DNA of 64,000 nucleotides from Mallotus nudiflorus. Its lineage: Eukaryota; Streptophyta; Magnoliopsida; Malpighiales; Euphorbiaceae. Below are positions 1-11,430 of this stretch, piece by piece. How positions within the stretch are numbered: the first letter of the stretch is position 1; every line of letters starts with the position of its first letter. Under the pieces are notes generated by a model that made no database searches, had not been told where the DNA came from, and saw nothing but the letters and a program-made list of their open reading frames with translations. The stretch covers positions 1,488,001 through 1,552,000 of the forward strand of contig CANTUR010000069.1 of the NCBI GenBank assembly GCA_947683625.1, read 5' to 3'. Both the position numbers and the translations under genes were made by a program.

Positions 1-880
1 CACCTTCCTCCAATGGTGCTAAATAGTTCATCATCTCCTTAGCCTTTTGCAGCATGGGGGATTGACATCATAAGAGAAATAAGACCGACAACATTGAATG
101 GACATAAGTATATAATTATGGCAATTGATTACTTCTCTAGATGGGTAGAGGTTGAATCTTACTTTAAAGGTAAAGCAAATGTCTTTATTTATTAAGTATA
201 TATGGGGTTCCACATCACATTATGATGGATTAGGGTTTAGTTTCAAGTAGAGACAACAAAGTTGTTACAAAAATATGGGATCGAGCATCATAAGTCTTCA
301 CCGTATCGACCTCAGGCCAATGGAGCAGTGGAAGCAATGAATAAGAATTTCAAGAAAATCCTCTCTAAAATGGTTAAAACTTACAAAGACTAGTTTGAAT
401 ACCTTCCCTTTTCTTTGTGGAGATATAGAACTATAGTTAGAACTGCCACAGACCAAATTCTATTCTCTTTCATGTATGGCTATGAAGTAGTTTTGCCTAT
501 AGAAATTGAGATCATGTCTCTAAGAGTGGTTATAGAGGCCAAAATGCCTGAGTGTGAATAGGCATAAAAGAGATATGATCATATGTTATCTCTAAATAAG
601 AAGAGGATGGATTCTTTGTTTCATACTCAAATATATCATAGGAGGATAGCAAGGTCATTCAACAAGAAAGTAAGGCTAGGGAAAATAAGACTTAGGGCAT
701 AGTGTTAAAACAGCTTAAAGCAATGGTGTTCAATTCGAGAGGGAAATTCAAACTGAATTAGGAAGGACTGTACTTAGTCAAGTCAGTTTTGCCAAAAGGA
801 GCTCCTAAGATATCTGATCTTAAAGGGAATGAGTTCATAGAGCTTGTTAATTTAGATTACCTTATGAAATACTACCTATA
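1..880 (+). pseudogene. Tat-type Ty3/gypsy integrase, 3' end of pol (decayed)
   Basis: Conceptual translation in shifting frames gives the integrase core and C-terminus of a plant Ty3/gypsy element. Near 60-165 it reads GIDIIREI then YIIMAIDYFSRWVEVE, the typical D-containing start of the core. Near 290-360 it reads HHKSSPYRPQANGAVEAMNK, the block carrying the catalytic Glu. Near 470-520 it reads YGYEVVLPIEIE, and the tail near 800-880 (FIELVNLDYLMKYYL) resembles the pol end of Tat/Ogre-like elements. Several in-frame stops and frameshifts make it non-functional. The window edge cuts the RT/RNase H part. Integrase would insert the element cDNA into nuclear DNA. The Tat assignment rests on the C-terminal block and on the 3' UTR repeats that follow, which also occur in the gag-bearing element at 44.9-51 kb. 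Confidence 0.8.
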
Positions 881-904
881 AAAAATGAATAAAAGTAGTA
901 TAAA

Positions 905-1625
905 GAAAATAAAGTCTATTGACTAGAAAACCTGAAAAGGCTAATTAAGCAAAAATTAGGACATTCCTACAATTTAGAAAACCTGTAAATGGGTGGCATG
1001 CAAAAATTAGTGAATAAATCAAAAAAGGTCCCACTTATTAGAAAACCCGCAAAGGGCTAGTCAAGTAAAAGTTAGGGAATAAAATATGGACGAAAAAATA
1101 TTCAGTTAGAAAATCTGAAAGGACTAGCTGATAACAAGAGTTATGTTATGTGATGTACTAAATGTACTCATTTTAACCCTAATTAATGAATCTTATTGAA
1201 ATTGAATTTTGTTATAACATTGCATGTTCTATCTTATTTATAATGCATAACTACTAAAAAGGAAAATAGGACATAAAAGCTTAAAATTAGCTCTTTGAGA
1301 CCATTTTGCTTTAATGGTGTCTCTGTTTCTTCTTCATCCAAGATTCATCATGATAAGCTTGAGTCCTCTTGTATCTAGAAAATCTGGGTGACTCTGTAAC
1401 TTGTATCATGACCAAATTTTTGTAGTTATCATTACTAGCTTTAATAACATTCAAGGTTGTATTCCACTCAAGAGTTCTACAAGGCCATAAGTTCTTGGTC
1501 TTATCCAAAAAAAAAAAAAGGAGAGCCCATTAAGTTGAAAACCTAAAAGGGCAGCTTAGGAAAAAATTAGGGCAAACCTGTTGAGTTGAAAACCTAAAAA
1601 GGCAACTTAGGAAAAAATTAAGTCA
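905..1625 (+). repeat. 3' UTR tandem motif array of Tat element
   Basis: A motif of the form tagAAAACCtgnAAAGGGcnnnTnAGnnAAAAATTAGGG recurs at about 920, 975, 1040, 1105, 1535 and 1585. The first four are spaced about 55-65 bases apart. It lies directly after the pol end. The stretch at 1125-1210 (ctgataacaagag, then atgtgatgta) is also found at about 49,365-49,440 in the second Tat element, which shows this is element sequence and not host sequence. Short GAAAACC-type repeats in this place are known from Tat/Ogre relatives. The family link is from memory and would need alignment. Confidence 0.6.
1311..1508 (-). other. Small antisense ORF in Tat 3' region, unrecognised
   Basis: A 65-residue open frame with a fairly rich composition (VIKASNDNYKNLVMIQV, ESPRFSRYKRTQAYHDESW) lies antisense to pol, between two blocks of the 3' UTR repeat. 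It has more charged and aromatic residues than the AT-rich noise frames around it, so it may be a piece of an antisense gene. I recognise no family. It could also be chance. Confidence 0.25.
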
Positions 1626-1869
1626 AACTAAAAGAAAAAATAATAAAGGATTATATATGCTTAAAGAATATGGATAAGATGAGGTGATGGATTCTAAAAG
1701 AGCATTACCCATTGTTAGAAGGATTTTAATGGAAGAAGTTTACTCGAAAGCAGTTACCAATTCAAGTGATACATAATAGTACTCAAAATAGTACAGAATG
1801 TAGAAAGTAACAATACTACAAATATAGTCAAATGCAAGCACACTGAGAATTAAAAATAAAATATTCCTA

Positions 1870-3840
1870 ATTAGACATCATGAGCTCTTGAATCGAGCCA
1901 AGGCCTCCATCCTCTAATTAGATCATCCTGCTGATAAGTATCTCAAAGTCTAGCAAATAAAGTCCTAGCACTATGAGGATCAATGCCCAGCCCAAGTCTG
2001 CAAGCTACCAATAAAGCATCTTATTCTCCCTCTCTAAACTACTAGAATAACTCTACACATATGGGAAATGCCATAACATATGCATAACATGCATACACTT
2101 TGCATTTTTTAGTGTATATACTTACTCACCAACTATATATGACTTGTATAGTAAATAACCTCTGAGATAAGGCAAGACCATGTAAATACTATGCCTATGT
2201 CCAGGGAACATGTAGCATCCTTATCAAATGTATATATCATGCAAGAAATAAGTTAGATAGAGTCACATGAGAAGTATCCACTGGAGAAAAGGTAGGAAGC
2301 TGAGCATCGCTAAAGTACATATAATGCTTAACTAGAGTCTAAATAGCATGAGCCCAATAAAGCATGGACCTGTCCAGAAGAGAGACATCACCAAGGATAC
2401 CACCAATAAAAACCCCCTCATGACTAGTCCCAACATGTTGGGTGTAGCATGTATGACTAGTTATGGGCTCAGCTCTCTCTGTATCAAGAGCAATCTTAGT
2501 CCTCTGAGCAGTCTTTGTCTCTTCCCCCATCACCTCGGTGGTAGAGGAACAAATCTCCTCAAACTATGGAAAAGAATGAGTAACTTATGGGTTTTAAAAG
2601 AATAAGAGAAATGGTCAGAAGTTACCTCAGCCTAGTCAACAAGAACTTGCTCCAAGAGGTTCTCATGGATGAACTATTAGTAATGGCAAGATTGCTCAAG
2701 AAAAATCATGGCATCATATCCCAATAATGGCTCTCTTAACTCTAAACCCCTCATATGTGAATTGTATAATATCAAGAGAGGAAGATCAAAGGGAATATGG
2801 TGTCGGGAAGGTCCAAAATGCCACCGATACACTCGCTCTCCCAAATACCACATCTTGCAGCCATAACCAAAGAGCAAAATCCTCATGTCCTCGAGTCATA
2901 CTACAACAACCATGAAATCGTACCTATGGATGTCATCCATTTCCTCTAGCCAATTAAATTTAATATGTAAAATCATGTTATTAAGTTTAACTTGCATTAA
3001 ATCATGAAATAATAATGATTCTGTTTTCCTACCAGGTGCCACTTGACAGTGTTCAGCTTATCGCAATAAGTCTATAGAGTGATCCTAACACTAGACAGAC
3101 GGGAAGAACCTCATCTCTGCATCAGAGGGAGACTCTTGTCAGAGCTGATAGCATTAAAACTCCATATTAGCCCAATCTCTATACTCTAAATCTAAAAAAA
3201 GAAAAAATAAATTAGTCAAAAAAAAGAAAAAGGAGAAGAAAAAGAATGTACATGTAGGATGTGCCAAAAGCCACACATTATGAAAACACCTCTATAAATG
3301 ATAACCAATCTATAGTAAAGATAGGCTAACACAGCAGATCCCCAATCAAGAGTAGTAACTTAATATAAGTCACAAAGGAGGCTAAGTAAAGCAATGCTTA
3401 CCTCATGACCAATCTCACAGAAAAGAGTCATGCCTAGCAGTATAAGAAGGAAACACCTCAACTTTTGAGCAATATGATGGGGAGTAGTAATAGGCAGACA
3501 TTTGAATCCCTCGACTAAAGCTGACAGAAGCACATTCTTCTGATTCTACCATGACAGAATGAACCCAATCAAATCTCACACATATTAACTCCTCGCATGC
3601 TTAGGGAGACTGCAGTAACTAATATCAAAGAAAATGGGAGTTCCTCTAATAGTACTCCTAGTAATCGCAAAAAAACTCGCCTACATGAGCATGGAATGTG
3701 TGGGCGGTGTCCATCCACCACTCAATCAGTGCAAATAAAGAATGGCAATCAGACCTCCCTTGAGTTGTCGAAAGCCCAACAATAAATTGTCTAAATTTGG
3801 AGGCCCATACCAACTGCACCACATACTTTGGCAGCCTGTA
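1870..3840 (-). pseudogene. Plant mobile domain (PMD, MAIN-like) protein, decayed, antisense inside Tat element
   Basis: Reading leftwards, short frames give the successive blocks of the plant mobile domain. Near 3,700-3,760 is FALIEWWMDTAHTFHAHVGE, matching the family pattern ALvERWRPETHTFHLPxGE. Near 3,430-3,460 is CFLLILLGMTLFCE, matching the 'YLLYLLGxTLFxDKS' block. Near 3,310-3,345 is DWGSAVLAYLYYRL, matching 'YxWGSAxLAxLYRxL'. At 2,677-2,886 is an open frame with MWYLGERVYRWHFG and IPFDLP, matching the C-terminal 'DRVLRQFGxxQxIP' area. Splice-like breaks and stops separate the blocks, so it looks like an old intron-bearing gene. A tail frame at 2,339-2,533 may continue it. PMD proteins (MAIN, MAIL1) act in transposon silencing in plants, and PMD copies are also carried by transposons. 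The position between a pol end and an LTR-like segment, in antisense, suggests the second kind. Confidence 0.7.
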
Positions 3841-3904
3841 AAATTATTCACAAGCTATGTAAAAACAACCCATGAATTTCATTTTTCCTTGGAAGGATTT
3901 TAAG

Positions 3905-3990
3905 GATAGAAATAATAATAATAATAATAATTGATTGATTAAAATAATAATAAATAAATAAATAATAGTAATAATAATAAATAAATAATT
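3905..3990. repeat. AAT/AAAT microsatellite
   Basis: AT-rich low-complexity run of (AAT)n followed by (AAAT)n, just upstream of the PMD relic. The rest of 3,990-4,930 is AT-rich with no coding signal that I can support. Confidence 0.85.
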
Positions 3991-4939
3991 TTTTTGATCA
4001 GCAAAGTAAAATGTTGATTAGCATTCCACAATGTTAATCAGCATTATACAATGCCAGTCAGTATTGGCAATTGACTACCATTTTCTAGACTTCCCACTTA
4101 GTTTTCAAACCTTTTGGTCAGCCATTCAACTACAATTCTATGTTCCTGAGTTAAATTTAAATTTTTCATGCATTTTTAAGTGATTTTGAATCTAATTTCA
4201 ACAATATACACACTAGTTTGCATTCTAAAACTAAATCTGATTACTAACTGTATGAATAAATTTTTATAGAAATAAATAGAAATGAGGATGTGTTACCTCA
4301 TTGTCCACATATGTGCACCTATGAAGGTGAAGGCGAGTCAAAGGAAGCACAATAGAACCTTCTCGAAGTCCAAGGTTTTTCTGAGGAAAATGGAGGGGCA
4401 CAATGGCTGGGTCAGCTAGAATTTCTGCTCCTTTTTCTAGCTTGTGTTATGGGTCAACCATAGGTTTTAACAGATCATGAATTGAACTTCGGATGAGCAA
4501 GAAATCAAAAGAAGAAAATCAAAGGAAAAAAAAAGAAGAAGAATAAATGGAGAGGGAAATAAAAGAATAGCATCGAAAAAATAAGGGGGGAAGCTTCTTA
4601 TAAATGAAAAATATCCATTTTGGTCCCTTGACTATGGACACATTTAAAATCAAGTTTTTCTTTGCAATTTCATCCATAATTGAATTATGATTAGAATTTA
4701 ATTCTTAATTAATTCATTTCATTCATGTCATCAATTAAAGAATTATTATTAATTGCGCCTACATCAACATTCTGGATCCTTTGTCAAGTACATAATACAT
4801 AATATTATTACAGAATTTAATTTTTGCATTTTACATTTATCATCATTTTTTTCAAGGATTTTAAATCTATTTTGTTATATGCTACAAAGCAGTTATAACA
4901 TCAATTTTCAAATCTTTTTATCTATCAGATGCTAGATAG

Positions 4940-5350
4940 TAGTTATGGTATTATTGCTAGATGTTCTACATGAACTATAGCACATTTCTCAAATCATAAA
5001 TCACTAAACGTCCCATTGAGAATATAACGAAACCTATTGTCACTATACATCCCAAAGGGAATATAGTGTAGTTTGCCAAACACTACACAATAGTTACAGG
5101 ATTATTTCTAGATGTTCCACAAGAACTATAGCACATTTCTCAAATCATAAATCATTAAACGTCCCATAAGGAATATAGCTAGAATCATTATATTTATTTT
5201 GTTAAATGTCTTATAAAGAATATAACAAAATCCATTGTCACTAGAGTCCCAAAGGGAATATAATGCAGTTTGACAAACTGTACATAGTAGTTACAGTATT
5301 ATTGCTAAATATTCCATAAGAACTATACCATATTTTCAAATCATGAGTCG
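4940..5350. repeat. Tandem repeat, about 150-200 bp period, 2.5 copies
   Basis: The block agttatggtattattgctag ... gaactatagcacat starts at about 4,941 and recurs at about 5,092 and 5,290 with few changes. The second unit carries an extra ~45 bases, an additional copy of the 'gtcccataaggaatata' sub-block. Smaller sub-repeats (cgtcccattgagaatata, catcccaaagggaatata) lie inside each unit. Confidence 0.8.
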
Positions 5351-5984
5351 CTAAAATTCAAAAAATGAAAATTTTTATTTACTAGAAAATTAAAAATATA
5401 GACAGAACACATTTAATCCCAATTGGGGTTTTATAATTCTAATTGGAATTACATAATTTTGATCTTTTTTAACTTTTAATCACAAAAAGACCCCTAAAAG
5501 AATTTAAACCTTTCAATTAGGTCCTTAAAGAAAATATTACAATTAAGTTATTTTGAAAACTTAGGCTTTTAAGGTTTTAAACTTCAAGTGTTGAAGATCT
5601 AAGTATAATATTTTCATCATTGGAGTCCTCTGTCGCATCCACATTCCATCATCTTGAATTTGGGTGCTTACACATGCACTACACACGTGCAACCATGTGC
5701 ACTTACCCCCTTTATGTGCTCCTATACAATTGTATGCACACTTCAAGACTTTGCACTCATTTTTCAGGCTTAAACCTCCATTTAAACATAAGACATGCAC
5801 CAAACTCACACAAAAGTATACTGATAAGGACTATATCTATGTAAGGACACCACATATGCCCTCACCACTTTTAAAACCTTAATACCTCCTGAAAGAAGAA
5901 AAAATAGGGAAGAATCTTTAAAATGATACCGTGCTTGAAATCATTAAAATGACATTTACAACACAATAAGTAATGATATCATTA

Positions 5985-6035
5985 TTACTGCATTATCACT
6001 GCATTATCACTGTATCATCACTGCATCATCACCAA
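5985..6035 (+). repeat. Short 13-bp repeat cluster
   Basis: The phrase 'gcattatcact / gtatcatcact / gcatcatcacc' repeats four times just before the 41-bp minisatellite. Confidence 0.7.
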
Positions 6036-6094
6036 CTAAGACTAAAAAAGAAGGACACATTACATCAATCATAATGATCATAATAATCTATTTT

Positions 6095-6715
6095 CCTAAC
6101 ACTTGAAGAGTTTATAGTGGCATGACTCTATTTGCTTGACAATTGAAGAGGTTATAATGGCATGATTCTATTTGCTTAACACCTAAAGAGGTTATAGTGG
6201 CATGATTATGTTCACCTGACACTAGAGGAGGTTATAGTGGCATGATTTTGCTCACCAGACACCTGAAAAGGTTATAGTAGTAGCATCTGTCTATTCACCC
6301 AACACCTAAAAAGGTTATAGTGGCATGATTTTGTTCGCTTGACAACTAAAGAGGTTATAATGGCATGATTTTGTTCGCCTGACATTTGAAGAGACTACAA
6401 TGGTTGTACTTATCTCTTCATAGAATACCTAAAGAGGTTGTAATGGTAGTATTTTTTTTTTCTGCTGACACCGAATGAGGTTATAGTGGCACGATTTTGC
6501 TCATTGAACACCTAAAGTGGTTATAGCGACAACATCTATCAATTCACTAACACCTAAAGAGGTTATAATGGCATGATTCTATTCACCTGACACCTGAAGA
6601 GGTTATAATGGCAATACTTATCTTTTTACTGGACACCTGAAGAGGTTATAGCGACAACATCTGTCTATTCGCCTAACACCTTAAAAGGTTATAATGGCAA
6701 TATCCCAATAATCAA
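6095..6715 (+). repeat. 41-bp minisatellite, about 15 units
   Basis: The core 'acacctgaagaggttata' followed by 'gtggcatgatt' recurs at about 6,102, 6,143, 6,184, 6,225, 6,263, 6,306, 6,346, 6,387, 6,428, 6,472, 6,512, 6,553, 6,594, 6,636 and 6,680, a mean period near 41 bases. Units alternate between a 'gcatgattttgttc' half and a 'caacatctgtctattc' half, as if higher-order variants were mixed. It lies upstream of a TATA-like box and is probably part of a retroelement LTR. Confidence 0.9.
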
Positions 6716-7497
6716 ATCATAGTAATGCGCCACTTAGGTAAGTGCCTCTCCCTTCAGAAAATGATTTTTAACATATTTGCAATTGCTTCACGTGTATTAA
6801 TACTAGCACTAGGTGGCTATGCAACACACATGATGTATGGGCAACTGTCATACCTTAAATTTGACTGTCCTAAAAAAGGTCCAGTGATGAAATGAATCTC
6901 TGAGATTACTAAAGTCTGCTTGTTTGTAATACCTTTAAAGTGTGCAACCTTAGAAAACCTAACTGACCCCACCAATGTGCAAAATCAATCACTGAGCCAT
7001 TGAGTTGTGCTCTGACCTTACAAAATACAAATTATCAAAACAATGAGAAGCTTATTCCAAAAATTCCTTTCTCAAAACACTTAGCTTATTGGACTGGTGT
7101 TCATTTTGTTAGACCGGCACCCAACTTCGTGAAAAAATGGAAATCAATTTTGACAAAACAGACTTTGAAATCACATCCTGAGGGCTCCAAGACCTCCAAA
7201 AATGATCTCGAAATAGTCCAAAATAACTTGAGAATTAGTGTGTATTGCTCAAAATTGTGCATATACAACCCTAAGTGTTACGCACTAAAATTGAGGCCAA
7301 ATTAGACAAAATAAATAGTGGAAACATGTTCGAAAGGACTAAAAACCCTAGGAACCAACCTTGGTATAGCCCGTTAAGCACCGGTTGGAGCGTGTAATGT
7401 GCAAAAGAGGGAGTGAGTGCGCGCTTAGTGCATAACCACACTCTTTGTCCTAGGGACACATGTATGACCGTGCCTATACCCCCTATTCTATACATTT

Positions 7498-7560
7498 TTC
7501 ACTATAAATAGATACCTCCACACCCCATTTCTAGGGAGGGAGCAAGTGGAAACACACACA
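7498..7560 (+). promoter_or_regulatory. TATA box of an LTR-like segment
   Basis: TATAAATAGA at about 7,504-7,513 is a strong plant TATA box. It is followed about 30-50 bases on by a purine-rich leader (ggagggagcaagtgg). No host coding region follows, so this most likely marks the U3/R boundary of a retroelement LTR that spans part of 4.9-8.5 kb. LTR borders could not be fixed. Confidence 0.5.
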
Positions 7561-7599
7561 CACTCAAAAAAATATGTTTGATACAAGGTGCTGGAAACC

Positions 7600-8920
7600 C
7601 CTTTCCAAATAGTTTTTGCTCTCCCACTGCCTTTTTCTTAGGTGATTAGATCTCTTTTCCACCAAACCAAGCCTCATCTTTGTCAAAACACACTTCAAAT
7701 GTATACAAACTAGCATCATTCTATTATCATTTTTAACCTCTTGATGAGGAAAGCTTGCTAATCACTCGAAGCTAAAGCTTCGAAACCCACATAAGCTCAG
7801 TCGAATGTGAGGACCACACAATCATTTTGGCACATTTATTTTATCATAGTGCATTTTATTTTATTATTGTCAGCATTTAGGAATATTGTTGTGCTTATGT
7901 GATGAGACTAGTTATGAATAATCTATGCTTTATTATGCTCATTTCATATCATCATTCTACATCCTCTAATTCTGAAACACGAAATCACATTGTAAATATC
8001 AACAATGTGAAAAGTTCATATCCTATAATATAGTCATCATGTTTCTAGTCTAGTGATGACATCATGGACCCCCTATAATATTATCATATATCATCATAGC
8101 ATAAATAATCACTACAAACATGCATGATCATCTACATTTTGCTTGCTCTTTCAAGAGATCAAGTGTCTATTGCTTATCCAATTATTCATGTGTGAATGGT
8201 AGTATTTACCTTGCAGATTCATCATATCTAAATTAGATTTACTTTTCCATAATTCCATTTTTATATGTTTTTTATTAGGAAAGCAATGTAATAGTAATAT
8301 CTTCAGCTTTATTATCTTCCACTACCTGATGAATTGTGTGAATGCTATACAAATTGTCATTACAAAAACTAGAGTGTTGCGATAGCTATACATCGAACAT
8401 TGTATAATGAGAAATAGTCAAAAAAGTATATGTGATCCCTTTAAACCCAGAAATCTCTATTGGGGGCAAAACTTGCTGAATGACCCAATGTTGTCCCTTT
8501 CTTTTCCCAATTTTCTAAAAATTAGGTGGCAACTCCATAAAATCAAAAATGCATCTTGTCCCTCCTAAGACCAATCATTTGTCCCTATTCAATAAAGTTG
8601 CTATGTCCTTTGGAAACAAAATGACAAGATGCTTATGGAACCTATTTGCCTCAAAACTGAAAATAAGAAACACCTGTCACTTATAGGCACATAACCATGT
8701 CAAATCTCTAAAATTTTCTTCTAACACATACAATATATACTTTTAAAGATAAACACATTTTCATTTTAAATTACACTTTAAATTTTCATAACAACCCCCA
8801 CACCTTGATCATAAAATCATATTCACAAATATATCATTCAAACAAGAATTTTAAAGCTTTCATTAACAAGTATTTTAGTTAAACTTAAAACTCACACCAC
8901 TTTCATATGATTTCCATTAA
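7600..8920. other. AT-rich intergenic/LTR-derived stretch, no gene seen
   Basis: Apart from the possible primer site I see no coding or RNA feature. A short inverted pair (catcttgtc near 8,553 and gacaagatg near 8,622) flanks 'ctcctaagacc'. Its role, if any, is unknown. Confidence 0.5.
8547..8565 (+). other. Possible Tat-type primer binding site (degenerate)
   Basis: TGGCAACTCCAT at about 8,552 resembles TGGCGACTCCACT, the primer-site-like sequence just inside the LTR of the other Tat element at 46,130. If real, it would make the segment to its left a 5' LTR, which conflicts with reading that segment as the 3' LTR of the element at 1-880. Weak call. Confidence 0.3.
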
Positions 8921-8929
8921 GTCATTTTT

Positions 8930-10345
8930 CTTCCTTTTTATGTTTTAGCACTGAATCTTTATGTTTTCCTATATTATGTCATATAATGACAAGTGTTAAT
9001 GGAATTAAAATGTCTTAAATATAAAAATAAAATGCACTAAAGTTATAAAGCTTGATTGAGCCCCCAAGAAGTGCTTATTTAAAAGGGTCATTAGCTTGAC
9101 CACAACAGGACTAGTTATTAGTGTCCTTTAGATAGGCAACTTGTTGGAATCCATCAACCTTACCTCCATGGTATTTCTTCAATCTTTGACTATTTACTTT
9201 GAATTTAACTCATAAACCATTTACTAGTTCAACTGCTTCCAATGGAAATATCTTAGATACTATGAAAGGTCCTGAAAATATAGTCTTCAATTTTCTTGTA
9301 AATAATCTCAATATAGAGTTTTAAAACAAAGCTTGTTGTCCTACTTCAAAATTCTTCTTTCTTATCATTACATCATGCCACTTCTCGATCTTCGCTTTAT
9401 AAATTCTCAAACTTTTATAGGTGGTGTGTCTAATCTCATCAAGTTCATTTAATTACAGCATTCTTCTCTCTTATGATTTCTTAAAGTCATAGTTTAAAGC
9501 TTTAATTATCAGTAAGCTTTATGTTCAATTTCCATTGGAAGATGATAAGCTTTTCCATACAATAAGCTAAAAGGAGACATTCTAATTGGTGTCTTATGTA
9601 TTTTTCTATATGCCCATAAAGCATCTTTTACCTTTCTTGAACAGTATTTCCTTAACTTACTATTTTATTATTATTTTCTTTAATTCTCTAAAAATGACTT
9701 CAACTTGCCCATTAGTTTTTGGATGACAAGAAATAGTTACCTTATATCTCACCCCATATCTAGTTAGCAACATCTCTATATTTTTATTAAAAAAATGAGT
9801 ACCACCATCACTAATGATGGATCTTGGTATACCAAACCTAGAAAAGAGCTTTTCAAGAAATTTACACGCTACTCTTGCATCATTATTAACGTAAGCTTGT
9901 GCTTAAATGAATTTTAATACATGATCAACACATGCTAATATATATTTGTTACCTCTAAAAGATGGAAATGGTCCTATGAAGTTAATGCCCCAAACATCAA
10001 AGATTTCAACTTTTAGGATACTTTATTAAAGCATTTCATCCTTTTTGGTCATGTGCCCACTCCTTTGACATGCTTTACATGTTAGCACAAATCTTCTTAC
10101 ATCTTAAAAATTTGTTCACTAATTAAACCCACTCTCTGAAAACTTTCAAGTTGTTCATTGATACCTAAAGTATCCTCTATAATTTAATCCATGACTATAA
10201 TGAAGAATATATTGTATTTGCTCATTAGTACACATCGTCTAATCATACCATCATTACATAGCTTATAGAGAAATGGTTCCTCCCAAATGTATACTTTTGT
10301 GTCATATGTAAGCTACTTTCTCTGGTGATGAGTCAAATTGGAAGG
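8930..10345 (-). pseudogene. Athila-type Ty3/gypsy integrase, decayed
   Basis: Read leftwards, 10.0-10.1 kb gives RFVLTCKACQRSGHMTKKDE, the C-C part of the zinc-binding HHCC domain and its linker. About 9.97 kb gives VEIFDVWGINFIGPFPS, very typical of Athila integrase. Near 9.80 kb is FGIPRSIISDGGTHF, carrying the second catalytic Asp. Near 9.70 kb is HPKTNGQVEV, carrying the Glu. Near 9.2 kb is the tail. Upstream, 10.2-10.3 kb gives LHYSHGLNYRGYF, an imperfect relic of the histidine part of the zinc domain. Stops and frameshifts are frequent. The RT and RNase H that should precede it (to the right) are missing, replaced by an LTR scrap from 10,350. Confidence 0.85.
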
Positions 10346-10349
10346 CACT

Positions 10350-10600
10350 TGCCCATAACTAAGAAAGGTATGTAACCGGCACTAAGGAATAGGAAATGTA
10401 AAAATGCAATCGAAACTCGTAGTAAGCCTTAAAATTTTTCAAAAACAAATAGCAATCACATAACAATAATACCATGGATAAAATCATTAATATCAAATAC
10501 ATAAGTCATTACTCCATTACAATAATATTTCAACACAACACAAATCCATAATATCAATTGCACTTAAAATTTTAAGTATAACATTATTTTAGTATAATAA
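10350..10600 (-). mobile_element. LTR-X copy 0, terminal fragment
   Basis: Begins TGCCCATAAC and shares 'ggtatgtaaccggcactaag', 'aatgcaatcgaaactcgtag', and 'ataataccatggataaaatc' with the reverse complement of the LTR end at 17.45-17.74 kb. It corresponds to the 3' end of the LTR-X sense strand and is the same diverged subfamily as copy 5. After about 10,600 the match fades, so it is truncated. Confidence 0.75.
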
Positions 10601-11430
10601 TTGATTATTAAAGTAAAAAAATGTATAATTATTTTCATATACATGAGGTAAAACTAGAATTATTAAAGAATAAAGATAAAAAAAAACATTGGTAACAATA
10701 AAAAATCATCAATCTCTTTTTTAAGAATAATAATTATTAAAATTTAAATTTATAATTTTAAATATATATTATTTTTATTGAAAATTATAGTATTAAAATA
10801 AATATTGTAATTTACATGTAGAAATAGTGAAAAAAAATTTGGCTCATAGAAAAAAATAGATAACAAAATAAATACATATGATACCAAAATATTTGTTTGT
10901 ATTTTTAACTTCTAACAAAGTTTCTAACGTTAGGTTTTTTGTTTTGTAGTTTAAGCAAAGTATTTTACAATAAAAATATTTTTTTCAAATGTATAAATAT
11001 GATATTAATTCAAATTAATGAAGCATATAGTTTTATAATGAAAACATTTTCTTAAAAATAATTTAGTCTTAAATTTTATATATATTATAAAATTATAAAA
11101 AAAGTGTTAAAGTGGTAATAAAAGACAATACTTAATAAGAGAATAATATACCAAAAATATTTAAAAGCCTGTAACTTTCAAACTTTTATTTTATACCTTT
11201 TACACAATTATTTTTTAAAATAAAATTCAATAAAAAAATTTAATTGTTTAAAAAATTCATAAAAAAAATGCATGCTATTTATTTTTGAGAAAAGTCATGC
11301 AAAATTGAAGTAAAAAAAATTAAAACCACAAAAATATGCACACCAAAAATGAAATCCAAGATAAATGATATAAATGAAAAAGAAATAAATTAATTGATGA
11401 GAGCAAAATATTTATTATTTATTTATTCTT
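10600..11430. other. AT-rich stretch, no gene seen
   Basis: Very AT-rich, with many A and T runs. No coding frame, RNA gene or terminal repeat could be supported. It may be the decayed remainder of the LTR fragment to the left. Confidence 0.5.

Noticed and set aside
2348..2605. Plus-strand frames over the PMD relic (also 2,727-2,915)
   Set aside because: They are antisense shadows of the minus-strand PMD frames.
6095..6715. CRISPR-like spaced repeats
   Set aside because: The period of 41 bases has no conserved-repeat/variable-spacer split. The whole unit repeats with drift, so it is a minisatellite in plant DNA.
7000..7305. 101-codon frame and the 74-codon antisense frame at 7,271-7,495
   Set aside because: They lie upstream of the LTR-like TATA box, have no recognisable motif, and are probably LTR sequence.
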